A DNA stretch of 48,576 nucleotides from Alphaproteobacteria bacterium (lineage in GTDB: Bacteria > Pseudomonadota > Alphaproteobacteria > UBA9655), in NCBI GenBank assembly GCA_947457015.1, contig CANGTV010000007.1:1-48576 (forward strand). Reading direction: 5' to 3'. Below, one piece after another: positions 40,834 through 48,576 of the stretch. The translations under genes and the position numbers were made by a program. Every line of letters begins with the position of its first letter. Position 1 is the stretch's first letter. Under the pieces are notes generated by a model, which had not been told where the DNA came from, searched no databases, and was given only the letters and a program-made list of their open reading frames with translations.

Positions 40834-42916
40834 ATGGCTTTTCGAAATCTTCTCTGAAGAAATTCCCTCTCGCATGCAGCAGGGCGCCCAAGACCAGCTT
40901 AAGACATTAGCTGAAGGACATTTTCAAGCCCAAGGCCTTCCTTTTGACACCATTCGTACGTTTGTGACTCCCCGCAGATTAACACTCCTCGTCGAAGGGT
41001 TGCCTCTTCAAACACCAGAAAAGCAAGAAGAGAAGAAAGGTCCCCGGGTGGATGCGCCACAAGCAGCCATCGACGGTTTTTTAAAAACAACTGGAGTTCC
41101 CCGAGAAAAGTGTCTCGTCCAAGAAACGCCTAAAGGGAACTTCTTATTTGTTATAAAACAGGAGCCGAGCCATCCAACACGTGAGGTCCTTCCCTCTATT
41201 GCGCTCTCTCTTTTAAAAGAGTTTCGGTGGCCAAAATCTATGCGATGGGGCCATCTTTCAATGTCCTGGGTGCGCCCCATACGAGGACTTTTGAGTCTTT
41301 TTGACGGAGAGGTAGTGCCCTTTTCTTACGCAAATGTTGACGCCTCAGCCACAACCTATGGTCATCGGTTTTTAGCCCCTCTTCCTTTTGAGGTTAAAAA
41401 CTTTAAGGATTATGAGCAAAAACTCCGAGATCATTTTGTTATCTTGGATGCACAAGAACGCCGCGATCTCATCCGACAAGAAATCACACGCATCGCTCAA
41501 GAGGCCCATCTTAAGCCTGTCAAGGATGACGCCCTTTTGGAAGAAGTCACAGGTCTTGTAGAATGGCCTATTGCCTTGAAAGGAAAAGTTGATCCTCAGT
41601 TTATGACCCTTCCCCGTGAGGTCATCACAACGCCCATGCGCGTTCATCAGCGCTATTTTCCTCTTCTCGATTCTGACGGAAAGCTAGCCCCATATTTTGG
41701 GGTTATTGCTAACATACAGGCCCCCAACAACCAGGGCAAAACTATTGTGATCGGAAATGAGCGCGTTTTGCGTGCACGCCTTGCGGATGCTCAATTCTTT
41801 TGGGATCAAGATCGAAAAAAACCCTTAGACAATTTTAATACAGATTTAAAAACGCGCCTCTTCCATCAGCACCTAGGAAGCCTTTTTGATAAGGTGGAAC
41901 GGGTGAGTAAGCTTTCCTCTCGTCTTGCAGAAAAAATGGGAGCAGATCCCAAAACTGTTGTTCGTGCGGCTCTTCTCTCAAAAGCAGATCTTGCATCTCA
42001 AATGGTCGGTGAATTCCCCGAACTTCAGGGCATTATGGGGCGATATTATGCGCAAGCCCAGGGAGAAACCCCTGAGATAGCCCGTGCGATTGAAGAACAC
42101 TATTGGCCAAAGGGAGCCGGAGCGCCTGTTCCTGAGGCAATTCCTAGTCTCATTCTAGGAATTGCTGATCGCTTGGATACCCTCATGGGCTTTTTTACCA
42201 TTGGGATTACCCCCACAGGATCCAAAGACCCTTATGCGTTACGGCGAGCAGGCTTGGGGCTTATCGCGCTTTGTTTAAACCCCCGGTGTAATTTTTCCAT
42301 GGTTGATGTTCTTGAGTGGGCCTATGAGGGATATCCCTGGTCAGAGCTCACCGCCCCCACTATTAAAAGTAAAAAAGAAGCTGTTGAGGATTTATGGCAA
42401 TTCCTGCTTGAGCGCTTTAAATTTTTTCTCCGAGATACGCAAGGCAGCCCTTACGATCATGTGGAAGCGGTCTTAAGTGTCGCCCATGACAATCCTACTT
42501 TTTCTGAACTGGCCTTAAGAACACAAGCTCTTGATCAACTTATGGACGGAAAAGATGGAGAAAACCTCTTAGTTGCCTATAAGAGAGCCTCAAATATTTT
42601 GAGAATTGAAGAGGAAAAGGATGGGCGTCTGTATGAAGGATCTGTTTCAAAGGCATCTCTCATCGCTTTGGAAGAAAAGACCCTCTCTGACACCCTAGAA
42701 ACAAAATCTCCCGAGATTCAACACCTTGTTCAACAGGGGGATTTTATCAAGGCTGTTCAGAATTTGGCTACCTTAAGGCCTTATGTGGACCAGTTCTTTG
42801 ACAAAGTCGTCGTCAATACAGAAGAGGAACAAACACGGACTAATAGACTCCACCTCCTGGCCTATTTGCGAAAAACATTGCACCAAGTCGCCGATTTTTC
42901 AAAGGTTGAGGGGTAA
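40826..42916 (+). CDS. glyS: Glycyl-tRNA synthetase beta subunit
   Basis: This is the tRNA-binding subunit of tetrameric GlyRS. ATG 40826 ([18 protein letters not shown]) matches the conserved beta-subunit N terminus and overlaps the glyQ stop; the open frame from 40802 is longer but unlikely. The length of 696 residues is normal. It has [15 protein letters not shown] and MRWG, the HD-type central region ([16 protein letters not shown]-like [17 protein letters not shown]), and a C-terminal anticodon-binding domain. Its stop lies 4 nt from the end of the convergent dksA-like gene. Confidence 0.96.
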   Translation: MAEWLFEIFSEEIPSRMQQGAQDQLKTLAEGHFQAQGLPFDTIRTFVTPRRLTLLVEGLPLQTPEKQEEKKGPRVDAPQAAIDGFLKTTGVPREKCLVQETPKGNFLFVIKQEPSHPTREVLPSIALSLLKEFRWPKSMRWGHLSMSWVRPIRGLLSLFDGEVVPFSYANVDASATTYGHRFLAPLPFEVKNFKDYEQKLRDHFVILDAQERRDLIRQEITRIAQEAHLKPVKDDALLEEVTGLVEWPIALKGKVDPQFMTLPREVITTPMRVHQRYFPLLDSDGKLAPYFGVIANIQAPNNQGKTIVIGNERVLRARLADAQFFWDQDRKKPLDNFNTDLKTRLFHQHLGSLFDKVERVSKLSSRLAEKMGADPKTVVRAALLSKADLASQMVGEFPELQGIMGRYYAQAQGETPEIARAIEEHYWPKGAGAPVPEAIPSLILGIADRLDTLMGFFTIGITPTGSKDPYALRRAGLGLIALCLNPRCNFSMVDVLEWAYEGYPWSELTAPTIKSKKEAVEDLWQFLLERFKFFLRDTQGSPYDHVEAVLSVAHDNPTFSELALRTQALDQLMDGKDGENLLVAYKRASNILRIEEEKDGRLYEGSVSKASLIALEEKTLSDTLETKSPEIQHLVQQGDFIKAVQNLATLRPYVDQFFDKVVVNTEEEQTRTNRLHLLAYLRKTLHQVADFSKVEG

Positions 42917-42920
42917 GCTT

Positions 42921-43331
42921 TTACTCTTCCCTATAGGTTTTTTCGAGCCGCTCGTGAAGTTCTTGGGCTTCAAGACAAAGGGTAGCAATGGGACGCGCAT
43001 CCAGGCGCGCAACACCAATGGGCACACCTGTTTCTTCGCAAAACCCATAGGTTCCATCGTCAATACGCTCAAGGGCTTGGGTGATTTTAAGGATCAATTT
43101 TCTTTCCCGATCACGGGTTCTCAACTCCAAAGAGCGATCCGTTTCCGTTGAAGCACGGTCATTAACGTCCGCCTCGTTGGGGGATTCCTCTTGCATATGG
43201 TGCAAGGTTTCGACCGTATCCTTTTGAAGCTCTTCACGCCATTTCAAGAGTTTTTCACGAAAATACTCCAGCTGTTGCGGATTCATATAAGGTTCAGCGT
43301 CACTGGGTTTGTAGTTTGGCGGTAGACTCAT
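42921..43331 (-). CDS. dksA: DksA/TraR-type regulator with a partly lost zinc site
   Basis: DksA binds RNA polymerase with ppGpp and adjusts rRNA and stress promoters. The 136-residue protein has the coiled-coil arm with the acidic-tip region (DRASTETDRSLELRTRDRERKLI) and the zinc-finger region FCEETGVPIGVARLDARPIATLCLEAQ. Canonical DksA has CxxC...CxxC; here it reads C-x2-T and C-x2-A, so two of four ligands are gone. Alphaproteobacterial members often lose cysteines yet keep the fold. It is convergent with glyS and divergent from tsaD. Confidence 0.92.
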   Translation of the reverse strand: MSLPPNYKPSDAEPYMNPQQLEYFREKLLKWREELQKDTVETLHHMQEESPNEADVNDRASTETDRSLELRTRDRERKLILKITQALERIDDGTYGFCEETGVPIGVARLDARPIATLCLEAQELHERLEKTYREE

Positions 43332-43430
43332 GCTCTCCCCTTTTTTTTACCATTATTCAAAGCGCGGCCATCATGACTGATCTTAAAAGCACGTGCAATC
43401 CTAAAGTTTATGCGCTATGAGTGATAGACC

Positions 43431-44501
43431 ATGATCATCTTAGGAATCGAAACCAGTTGTGATGAAACGGCGGCCTCGGTTGTCACTCAAGACAAGCGCA
43501 TCTTATCCAACATTGTATCATCTCAATACCTCGAACACAAACCTTTTGGCGGTGTTGTGCCAGAAATTGCAGCGCGCGCTCATCTAGACCACATCGATTT
43601 TATTGTTGAAGAAGCCCTTAAGGGGGCAAGCGTTTCTCTTGACGACCTTGATGGCATTGCGGTTGCTGGGGGCCCTGGGCTTATTGGGGGGGTAATCGTG
43701 GGTGTCATGATGGCCAAAGGAATTTCTATGGCGAAAGATATCCCCTTTATTCCTGTTAATCACCTGGAAGCCCATGCGTTAACGGTACGCCTGACACATG
43801 ATGTGCCGTTTCCTTATCTTTTGTTGCTGGTCTCCGGCGGCCATTGTCAGTTTCTTGTTGTAGAAGAAGTAGGAGACTACACATACTTGGGGGGAACCCT
43901 TGATGATGCCCTTGGGGAATGCCTGGATAAAACAGCACGCCTTTTAGGGCATTCCTATCCGGGGGGACCGATCATTGAACAACTGGCTCTTACCGGCCAG
44001 GAAGACGCTTTTTCTCTTCCCAAGCCTTTAAAAGGCCAGGAAGGATGTGCTTTTTCCTTCTCAGGGCTGAAAACCGCAGCACGTAAAGTGATTTTAGAAA
44101 ATGACGTGACGTCTTCTTCTTTCCAAGCTGATTTCTGCGCGTCCCTCCAAAAAACAATTGGAGAGATTCTTATCGATCGGTGTTCTCATGCGCTGAGAAT
44201 GGCTCACGCAAAACGGCCCGACATTAAAACCCTTGTGGTGGGAGGCGGCGTTGCGGCCAATCAGTATTTCAAAGGCCGCCTTTCTCAATGGGCTCAGTCA
44301 CATGAGTTGGATGTGGTATCCCCTCCGATTAAGTTGTGCACCGACAATGGCGCCATGATTGCTTGGGCAGGGGTGGAGCGCCTCAGACAAGGCCTCGTCG
44401 GATCTTTAGATTTTGCCCCTCGCCCCCGCTGGCCTTTGGAGGAGTTGAGGAGAGATGGCCAATTGGAGAATTTGACTTCTCTCTCAAACCCTATAAAATA
44501 A
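43431..44501 (+). CDS. tsaD: TsaD tRNA threonylcarbamoyladenosine transferase
   Basis: TsaD installs the t6A modification next to the anticodon of ANN-decoding tRNAs. The 356-residue protein starts MIILGIETSCDETAASV. Its metal-binding His pair is in VNHLEAHALT, and it has LLLLVSGGHCQFLVV, GECLDKTARLLGHSYPGGP and VVGGGVAANQYF. An HxxxH zinc or iron site is present. It starts about 100 nt from the divergent dksA-like gene. Confidence 0.97.
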   Translation: MIILGIETSCDETAASVVTQDKRILSNIVSSQYLEHKPFGGVVPEIAARAHLDHIDFIVEEALKGASVSLDDLDGIAVAGGPGLIGGVIVGVMMAKGISMAKDIPFIPVNHLEAHALTVRLTHDVPFPYLLLLVSGGHCQFLVVEEVGDYTYLGGTLDDALGECLDKTARLLGHSYPGGPIIEQLALTGQEDAFSLPKPLKGQEGCAFSFSGLKTAARKVILENDVTSSSFQADFCASLQKTIGEILIDRCSHALRMAHAKRPDIKTLVVGGGVAANQYFKGRLSQWAQSHELDVVSPPIKLCTDNGAMIAWAGVERLRQGLVGSLDFAPRPRWPLEELRRDGQLENLTSLSNPIK

Positions 44502-44525
44502 TTAAAAATAGAATGGGAGAATTTT

Positions 44526-44654
44526 ATGAACACCTTAAGAATTATTATCAATGAGAAGCTTTACCTCGCTTATCTTGAAGCCAGCCTTGATCAAGAACGT
44601 GAAGAAGAGTTAAAAGAATGGGCCCCTCTTAGCATTGAGAGTTGGGAGACTTAA
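44526..44654 (+). CDS. 42-residue ORF of unknown function
   Basis: The small frame after tsaD reads MNTLRIIINEKLYLAYLEAS then LDQEREEELKEWAPLSIESWET. GGGAG lies 7 nt upstream of ATG 44526. The product is acidic and mostly helical. The position between tsaD and gpsA, the good ribosome-binding site and the sensible composition support a real gene. I recognise no family; an antitoxin-like or regulatory small protein is possible but unproven. Confidence 0.5.
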   Translation: MNTLRIIINEKLYLAYLEASLDQEREEELKEWAPLSIESWET

Positions 44655-44698
44655 AATAGATATCATTCTTAAGCGAGTTCTAGAATTAGGATAAACAC

Positions 44699-45661
44699 GT
44701 GAATCATATTTCAGTCATTGGAGCCGGGGCTTGGGGTACGGCCTTAGGCTTAGCCGCCTTTCGCGCAGGTCGCAAAGTCACCCTGTGGTCCATCAGTCCG
44801 GATGAGGTGGACACCATCAATGGGCGCCATGAAAATGTGTATCGTCTTCCAGGAATCGCCCTTGACCCCAGTCTTCACGCCACACTCCAGGTGCAGGAAG
44901 CAGCTCTTGCGGATATCATTGTCTTAGTGCCCCCGGCGCAATTTATGCGCAGCACCTGTCAAACCTTTCAAAAGACTATCAAACCAGATGTGCCTCTTGT
45001 GATTGCCTCTAAAGGGATTGAGGTCGACACCTGTCTTCTTATGTCAGAAGTGGTGCGGGAATTTTTCCCTAACAACCCCCTTCTCGTTCTCTCAGGACCA
45101 AGTTTTGCCAGTGATGTAGCACAAAAACTTCCAACGGCTGTGGCCCTTGCTGCAGAAAAACTTGTCCTAAGTCAAAAGATAGCGGACCTTCTTACGAGCT
45201 CTCATTTTCATCTTGAAGCCTCAGATGATATCATCGGAACCCAAGTGGGGGGAGCTTGCAAAAACATTATTGCCATTGCCTGCGGCATTGTTGAAGGACG
45301 AGACCTTGGAGATAATGCGCGCGCTGCGGTGGTTTCAAGGGGTCTTACAGAAATCGCCCGCCTTGGATGTTCCATGGGAGGGAAACTTGAAACATTTCTA
45401 GGCCTTGCCGGCGTGGGAGATATCACGCTCACCTCCTTATGTGCCCAATCCCGCAACAAATCTTTTGGACTCGATTTGGGGAGAGGAACGCCCTTGGAAG
45501 AGATGTTAGCCTCTAAAAAAACCTTAACCGAAGGGGTTTACACGGTTTCTGGAGCCGTTACTTTGGCTAAAAAACATAAGGTCGACATGCCTCTCACCTT
45601 TGCCATGTATCAGCTCCTTTATGAAAGAGGAACTGTGGAAAGCTTGATTGAGAAATTGTAA
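44699..45661 (+). CDS. gpsA: Glycerol-3-phosphate dehydrogenase [NAD(P)+]
   Basis: GpsA reduces dihydroxyacetone phosphate to glycerol-3-phosphate for phospholipids. The start is GTG 44699 after AGGATAAACAC; it gives the conserved opening VIGAGAWGTALG. The 320-residue protein has LSGPSFASDVAQKLPTAV, KNIIAIACGIVEG (active Lys) and GLAGVGDITLTSLCAQSRN. It follows tsaD and the small ORF, a common alphaproteobacterial order. Confidence 0.96.
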   Translation: MNHISVIGAGAWGTALGLAAFRAGRKVTLWSISPDEVDTINGRHENVYRLPGIALDPSLHATLQVQEAALADIIVLVPPAQFMRSTCQTFQKTIKPDVPLVIASKGIEVDTCLLMSEVVREFFPNNPLLVLSGPSFASDVAQKLPTAVALAAEKLVLSQKIADLLTSSHFHLEASDDIIGTQVGGACKNIIAIACGIVEGRDLGDNARAAVVSRGLTEIARLGCSMGGKLETFLGLAGVGDITLTSLCAQSRNKSFGLDLGRGTPLEEMLASKKTLTEGVYTVSGAVTLAKKHKVDMPLTFAMYQLLYERGTVESLIEKL

Positions 45662-45761
45662 AATTATTTTTCAACTTGTCCTCAACTCTATTTTTGACAA
45701 AGGAGGAGAAGCATCCTTGAGATATTATACTGCTCCTGAATGAAAATGTGTGTTTTCCATT
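45660..45761 (+). repeat. Long dispersed repeat, copy B
   Basis: This is the second copy of the repeat seen at 20276-20375, about 85% identical by eye (shared blocks: CAACTCT-TTTTTGACAA, GGAGGAGAA, ACTGCTCCTGAATGAAA). It begins in the last bases of gpsA (TAA 45659-45661) and leads into the palindrome at 45774-45836. Confidence 0.75.
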
Positions 45762-45773
45762 AACCCCACGTAT

Positions 45774-45836
45774 GTCATCCCCTGCTGTGGCGGGAATCCA
45801 GTCATTTCCTGGATTCCCGCCACAGCAGGGGATGAC
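45774..45836. repeat. Perfect 28-bp palindrome of the GTCATCCCC family
   Basis: The arms 45774-45801 (GTCATCCCCTGCTGTGGCGG...) and 45809-45836 (...GCCACAGCAGGGGATGAC) are exact inverted copies of 28 nt around a 7-nt spacer. It is the minimal unit of the 20371-20541 element, without the inserted middle. The tail CACCGAGGGGTCGGTTTAA recurs at 13430. The region 45662-45973 has no gene. Confidence 0.85.
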
Positions 45837-45963
45837 ACCGAGGGGTCGGTTTAATAAGGTATTTTCAAGTACGATGAATATATGTTGATGACAACAACGG
45901 AGTTCCCTTCAATGTATTGCCACTTTGACAAAGTTTTGGTATGAAAATTCAAGGAGTTACAAA

Positions 45964-45999
45964 ATGAGAAAAAATGTCCCATTGGCTCATCAAAACTGA
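45964..45999 (+). other. Short frame with the Shine-Dalgarno for the EVE gene
   Basis: AAGGAG (45951-45956) sits 7 nt before ATG 45964, but that frame codes MRKNVPLAHQN and stops at 45999. The EVE start ATG 45974 is 10 nt downstream in another frame, beyond normal spacing. A run of six A at 45969-45974 lies between the starts. Confidence 0.4.
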
Positions 46000-46387
46000 A
46001 CCTGACGTATGGTCCTGGAAAGATCAGGTGACTAAAGGCGTCACCTCTTGGGACGGGGTGCGGAATTATCAAGCCAGCAATAACCTTAAAGCCATGAAGG
46101 TGGGCGACCTCGCTCTTTTCTATCACTCCGGAAATGAACGCCAAATCATGGGAATTGTGGAGGTCATCAACCCTTATTATCCTGACCCTTCTGATGCTTC
46201 GGGGCGTTTTGGGATGGTGGATGTGAAAATGGCGCGGCCTTTTAACCACCCTGTGACACTCACTGCGGTGAAGAGTGATCCTCGCCTGCACTCCCTGGCT
46301 CTTGTAAGGCAATCTCGCCTTTCTGTTATGCCCATTGACAAAGCATCCTGGGATATTTTGATCACAATGGAAAATCCAATAAATTGA
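45974..46387 (+). CDS. EVE-domain protein
   Basis: EVE domains are PUA-like folds that bind modified bases in nucleic acids. This 137-residue single-domain protein has the family opening MSHWLIKTEPDVWSWKD, GVRNYQASNNLKAMKVGDLALFYHS (the conserved WxGVRNxxAR-like pocket) and the RLSVMPIDKASWDIL end. The function in housekeeping contexts is unknown. It stands near gpsA as in many alphaproteobacteria but is separated by repeat DNA. The ribosome-binding site is placed for an overlapping short frame. Confidence 0.9.
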   Translation: MSHWLIKTEPDVWSWKDQVTKGVTSWDGVRNYQASNNLKAMKVGDLALFYHSGNERQIMGIVEVINPYYPDPSDASGRFGMVDVKMARPFNHPVTLTAVKSDPRLHSLALVRQSRLSVMPIDKASWDILITMENPIN

Positions 46388-46466
46388 ATTAATCAAAGAA
46401 AAGCTTGCTTTATTATTCTTTTCTGTGTATTAGCCATATCATCGTTAATAAGGATGAGTTAATTCA

Positions 46467-47018
46467 TTGTTTATACAAACAGAGGAAACACCCAATCCAG
46501 CCACTTTAAAATTTCTTCCTGGTCGCGTTCTTATGTCAGAAGGAACAGCAGATTTTAAATCTCAGGAAGATGCCTCCACCTCCCCCCTTGCTTTAAAGAT
46601 TTTTGAGATTGAGGGAATAAAAGGAGTTTTTTTTGGGGCGGATTTTATCACGGTTTCTAAGACAGATACGCCTGAGTGGGCAGTGCTAAAGCCTGCCATC
46701 TTAGGAGCTATCATGGAACATTTTGTTACACAGCAGCCCTTGTTTTATGGAGAAAGAAACACCACCTCTTTACAAGAAGATGATGACCCCATTATCTTTC
46801 AAATTAAAGAACTCTTAGATACTCGCATTCGTCCGGCTGTTGCCATGGATGGAGGGGATATTGTTTTTGATTCTTTTGAGGATGGGGTTTTATATCTGCG
46901 TATGCAAGGATCATGTTCTGGGTGCCCAAGCTCATCAGATACGTTAAAAAGTGGAATTGAAAATATGTTGCGTCATTATGTGCCAGAAGTTCTTGAAGTC
47001 AGAGCCTTAGAGGGTTAA
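46467..47018 (+). CDS. nfu: Nfu/NifU-type Fe-S scaffold protein
   Basis: Nfu proteins carry and deliver 4Fe-4S clusters. The 183-residue product has the N-terminal Nfu_N domain (FIQTEETPNPATLKFLPGRVL) and the C-terminal NifU domain with the cluster motif CSGCPSS (Cys-x2-Cys) near residue 150. The start is TTG 46467, with AAGGATGAG upstream; it is needed to include the conserved MFIQTE opening. It is followed 9 nt later by the Bax-like gene. Confidence 0.95.
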   Translation: MFIQTEETPNPATLKFLPGRVLMSEGTADFKSQEDASTSPLALKIFEIEGIKGVFFGADFITVSKTDTPEWAVLKPAILGAIMEHFVTQQPLFYGERNTTSLQEDDDPIIFQIKELLDTRIRPAVAMDGGDIVFDSFEDGVLYLRMQGSCSGCPSSSDTLKSGIENMLRHYVPEVLEVRALEG

Positions 47019-47027
47019 GGAAACGAT

Positions 47028-47942
47028 ATGATCAAACAATCAAAAATTCATATTTTCTTTCTGTTTTCCTTAGGCCTTATGGTCTTTGGACACGTTGGGA
47101 TTGCCCTTTATCAAGGGCATCCTCCTTCCACAAAAACATCTCAAAAAGCTATGGGGCAGGGAGGATCTGCAAAAGCCTTTGGATTTGTTGCGCCTCAAGG
47201 AAACCACTTCTCTGTTGCAAACGTTAAAGAACTCGACTCCGTTTTTAAGCAGTGGGATTTCGACCTCAAAAAAGCAAAGAGTGAGGGAAAAGCCCCACGT
47301 CTTTATTTGGCAAAACTTCCAAACGATATGAAGGGCCAAAAGACAGCCGCAAATTCGACCTTTATTCGCGCGCTTTTGCCCCACATTTTAAAAGTAAATG
47401 AGCAAATTTTGAGCGATCGTGAGCGTCTTCTCGATATGAAAAAACGTCAAAAGGCCGGGGGACACCTGCGTCATGCGGAAAAAATGTGGCTCAAGAAATT
47501 AGCGTCTGAATATCGCTGTAAATCGACAAAGATCGAAGCATTGCTCGCTCATGTAGATATTGTCCCTCCTTCCCTAGCCCTCTCTCAAGGAATGATTGAA
47601 ACAGGAGGAGGCAAATCTCATGCTGCAATCAAAAAGAACTCCACCTTTGGTATTATGGCAACAAAAACAAAAGTAGCGAAGTTCGAAAGCCTATTGGCCA
47701 ATGTGACGGCTTATATACTCAATCTTAATCGGCACGCAGCCTATAAGTCTTTCCGAGAGATTCGTGCAAAAATGAGGGTACAAGACCAGAAGCTTTGCCC
47801 GCATAAGTTAGCAGCAGAGCTTAAAAATTACTCTATTCGCAAAGCGGCTTATATAAAAGATGTACAAAGCGTCATTCGTAAGTATGACCTAACGAGTTAT
47901 GATCACATTACTCTTGATCAACACATACGGGTAAAGCCTTAA
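47028..47942 (+). CDS. Bax-like glucosaminidase-family cell-wall hydrolase
   Basis: This is an N-acetylglucosaminidase-domain protein of the Bax/GH73 group. The 304-residue product has an N-terminal signal anchor (KIHIFFLFSLGLMVFGHVGIALY), a long basic linker, and the catalytic segment HVDIVPPSLALSQGMIETGGGKSHAAIKKNSTFGIMATK near residues 175-215, where Glu in GMIETG is the probable acid. KNYSIRKAAYIKDVQSVIRKY at the C terminus matches the family end. It would cleave peptidoglycan glycan strands during growth or remodelling. The neighbouring nfu gene is 9 nt upstream, so the two share a transcript. Confidence 0.8.
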   Translation: MIKQSKIHIFFLFSLGLMVFGHVGIALYQGHPPSTKTSQKAMGQGGSAKAFGFVAPQGNHFSVANVKELDSVFKQWDFDLKKAKSEGKAPRLYLAKLPNDMKGQKTAANSTFIRALLPHILKVNEQILSDRERLLDMKKRQKAGGHLRHAEKMWLKKLASEYRCKSTKIEALLAHVDIVPPSLALSQGMIETGGGKSHAAIKKNSTFGIMATKTKVAKFESLLANVTAYILNLNRHAAYKSFREIRAKMRVQDQKLCPHKLAAELKNYSIRKAAYIKDVQSVIRKYDLTSYDHITLDQHIRVKP

Positions 47943-48119
47943 GGTTTTGAATTTCCCCATATAACATTGGATCACCCGGCTTCGTTCCGTCTGAGATCTT
48001 TTAGCCTTCATCCTGTGCTCCGCTTTGGACGAGATCCTTCTCTCGTTCCCTCAAAGCTTACTGAATATTGCCTGATAGGTCCTTTTTGAACGTGCGCCTA
48101 CCGCGCGACCCTCCGCCGT

Positions 48120-48467
48120 TTATCTCCGTGGGGTATGAGACTGGGAAGGTCGCTGTTGCTTTTGCGCATTGAGATTGCTCGTGCAGTACGCTCCGCCGTC
48201 GTCATCGACACAGGATTCGCTAGCTGAACACCACACAGCACTAGTTACGCTAGCCTGCCCATCAGCACAAAACCACGAGCACTCCGACACGCTGGGCCCC
48301 CCACACTGATTAGCCCCATTGGAACAGGTACAGGCTACTGTCTGCGCCGTTGAGGGGGATGAGGTTAATCCAAGACTGGATATGGCGACTAAGCCGGTTA
48401 CAGCCGATGTCTTAAGAAATTTGAACCATCTGCAAAAGTGTGGGATAGGGTGATAAAGTGAGGACAC
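48120..48467 (-). CDS. Exported cysteine-rich protein
   Basis: This 115-residue protein has an unusual N terminus (MSSLYHPIPHFCRWFKFLKTS, starting at GTG 48467) before a hydrophobic signal (AVTGLVAISSLGLTSSPSTAQ). The mature part is dense in cysteine: ACTCSNGANQCGG, SECSWFCADG, VWCSASESCVDDDGGAYC. The tail is basic and Gln/Ser/Pro rich. The region is richer in G+C than neighbouring intergenic DNA. The true start is uncertain because an IS5-like element seems to begin just upstream. It resembles the other small Cys-rich exported proteins of the window in type but not in sequence. Confidence 0.6.
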   Translation of the reverse strand: MSSLYHPIPHFCRWFKFLKTSAVTGLVAISSLGLTSSPSTAQTVACTCSNGANQCGGPSVSECSWFCADGQASVTSAVWCSASESCVDDDGGAYCTSNLNAQKQQRPSQSHTPRR

Positions 48468-48490
48468 AATTTTCCGAGAGGGGGAAAGAG

Positions 48491-48576
48491 ATGTCCTTTG
48501 CAGAAATGCTAGTTACCCAGAGACGAGAAAGTTACCTTGATAAAATATTTGGTTTGGTGAAATGGGAGCGGCTAAG
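48491..48576 (+). mobile_element. N terminus of an IS5-like transposase, cut by window edge
   Basis: From ATG 48491, with GGGGGAAAGAG upstream, the frame reads MSFAEMLVTQRRESYLDKIF then GLVKWERL and leaves the window. The pattern SFxxM...RR....L.K......W..L is that of IS5-group transposase N termini. The terminal inverted repeat should lie near 48430-48470. The assignment rests on only 28 residues. Confidence 0.55.

Overview
This window is a chromosomal segment of an alphaproteobacterium that is probably host-associated (an obligate or facultative intracellular lineage, perhaps Holosporales-like; the order-level guess is inference). Evidence for an alphaproteobacterium: a Tad/Cpa pilus locus with Caulobacter-type gene order, a cytochrome b and c1 gene fused in one frame, a TIGR02300-type zinc-ribbon protein next to cmk-rpsA, a DksA lacking two of the four zinc cysteines, and a murJ-trpS pair. 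Evidence for reduction and host association: AT-rich intergenic DNA, several gene fragments and frameshifts, many short palindromic repeats, toxin-antitoxin modules, and small cysteine-rich secreted proteins. aroA, which often lies beside cmk-rpsA in free-living relatives, is absent here.

Layout. 1-5650 (minus strand): tadD-cpaA-cpaB-cpaC-cpaD-cpaE, running off the left edge. 5651-9051: a MITE-like element, an ABC-F ATPase, and a small secreted protein flanked by direct repeats. 9052-11588: the bc1 complex operon (petA, fused petBC). 11589-14400: a decayed glycosyltransferase tail, a tandem-repeat cysteine-rich exported protein, an Xre/MbcA-RES toxin-antitoxin pair, a Nudix hydrolase and tRNA-Arg(CCU). 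14490-17563: a Pro/His-rich exported protein and an efflux outer-membrane factor plus a short adaptor, with no RND pump. 17762-23588: a small membrane protein, a DUF2608/HAD-like protein, beta-carbonic anhydrase, a nitroreductase, corC-ybeY, another secreted small protein and leucine dehydrogenase. 23725-27792: a frameshifted methyltransferase, a secreted Cys-rich protein, peptide deformylase, ygfZ, cytidine deaminase, a decayed GNAT toxin and an AbrB-PIN module. 27869-31562: dsbD, a structured small RNA with its own terminator, and two prepilin-like genes.

31784-48576 is mostly housekeeping: rpsA-cmk, the zinc-ribbon protein, two tandem murJ paralogues, trpS, a sugar transferase, glyQS, dksA, tsaD, a 42-codon ORF, gpsA, an EVE-domain protein, Nfu and a Bax-like glucosaminidase. 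The right edge holds another secreted Cys-rich protein and the start of an IS5-like transposase.

The genes mainly concern cell-surface assembly (Tad pilus, prepilins, MurJ, DsbD, Bax-like hydrolase, exported proteins), respiration, and translation (S1, TrpRS, GlyRS, TsaD, YbeY, Def, ABC-F). The most unusual items are the small RNA at 29815-29998, which exposes two CCUCCC anti-Shine-Dalgarno motifs, the set of small Cys-rich secreted proteins, the tandem murJ genes, and the dense family of palindromic repeats, one of which abuts the broken GNAT gene.
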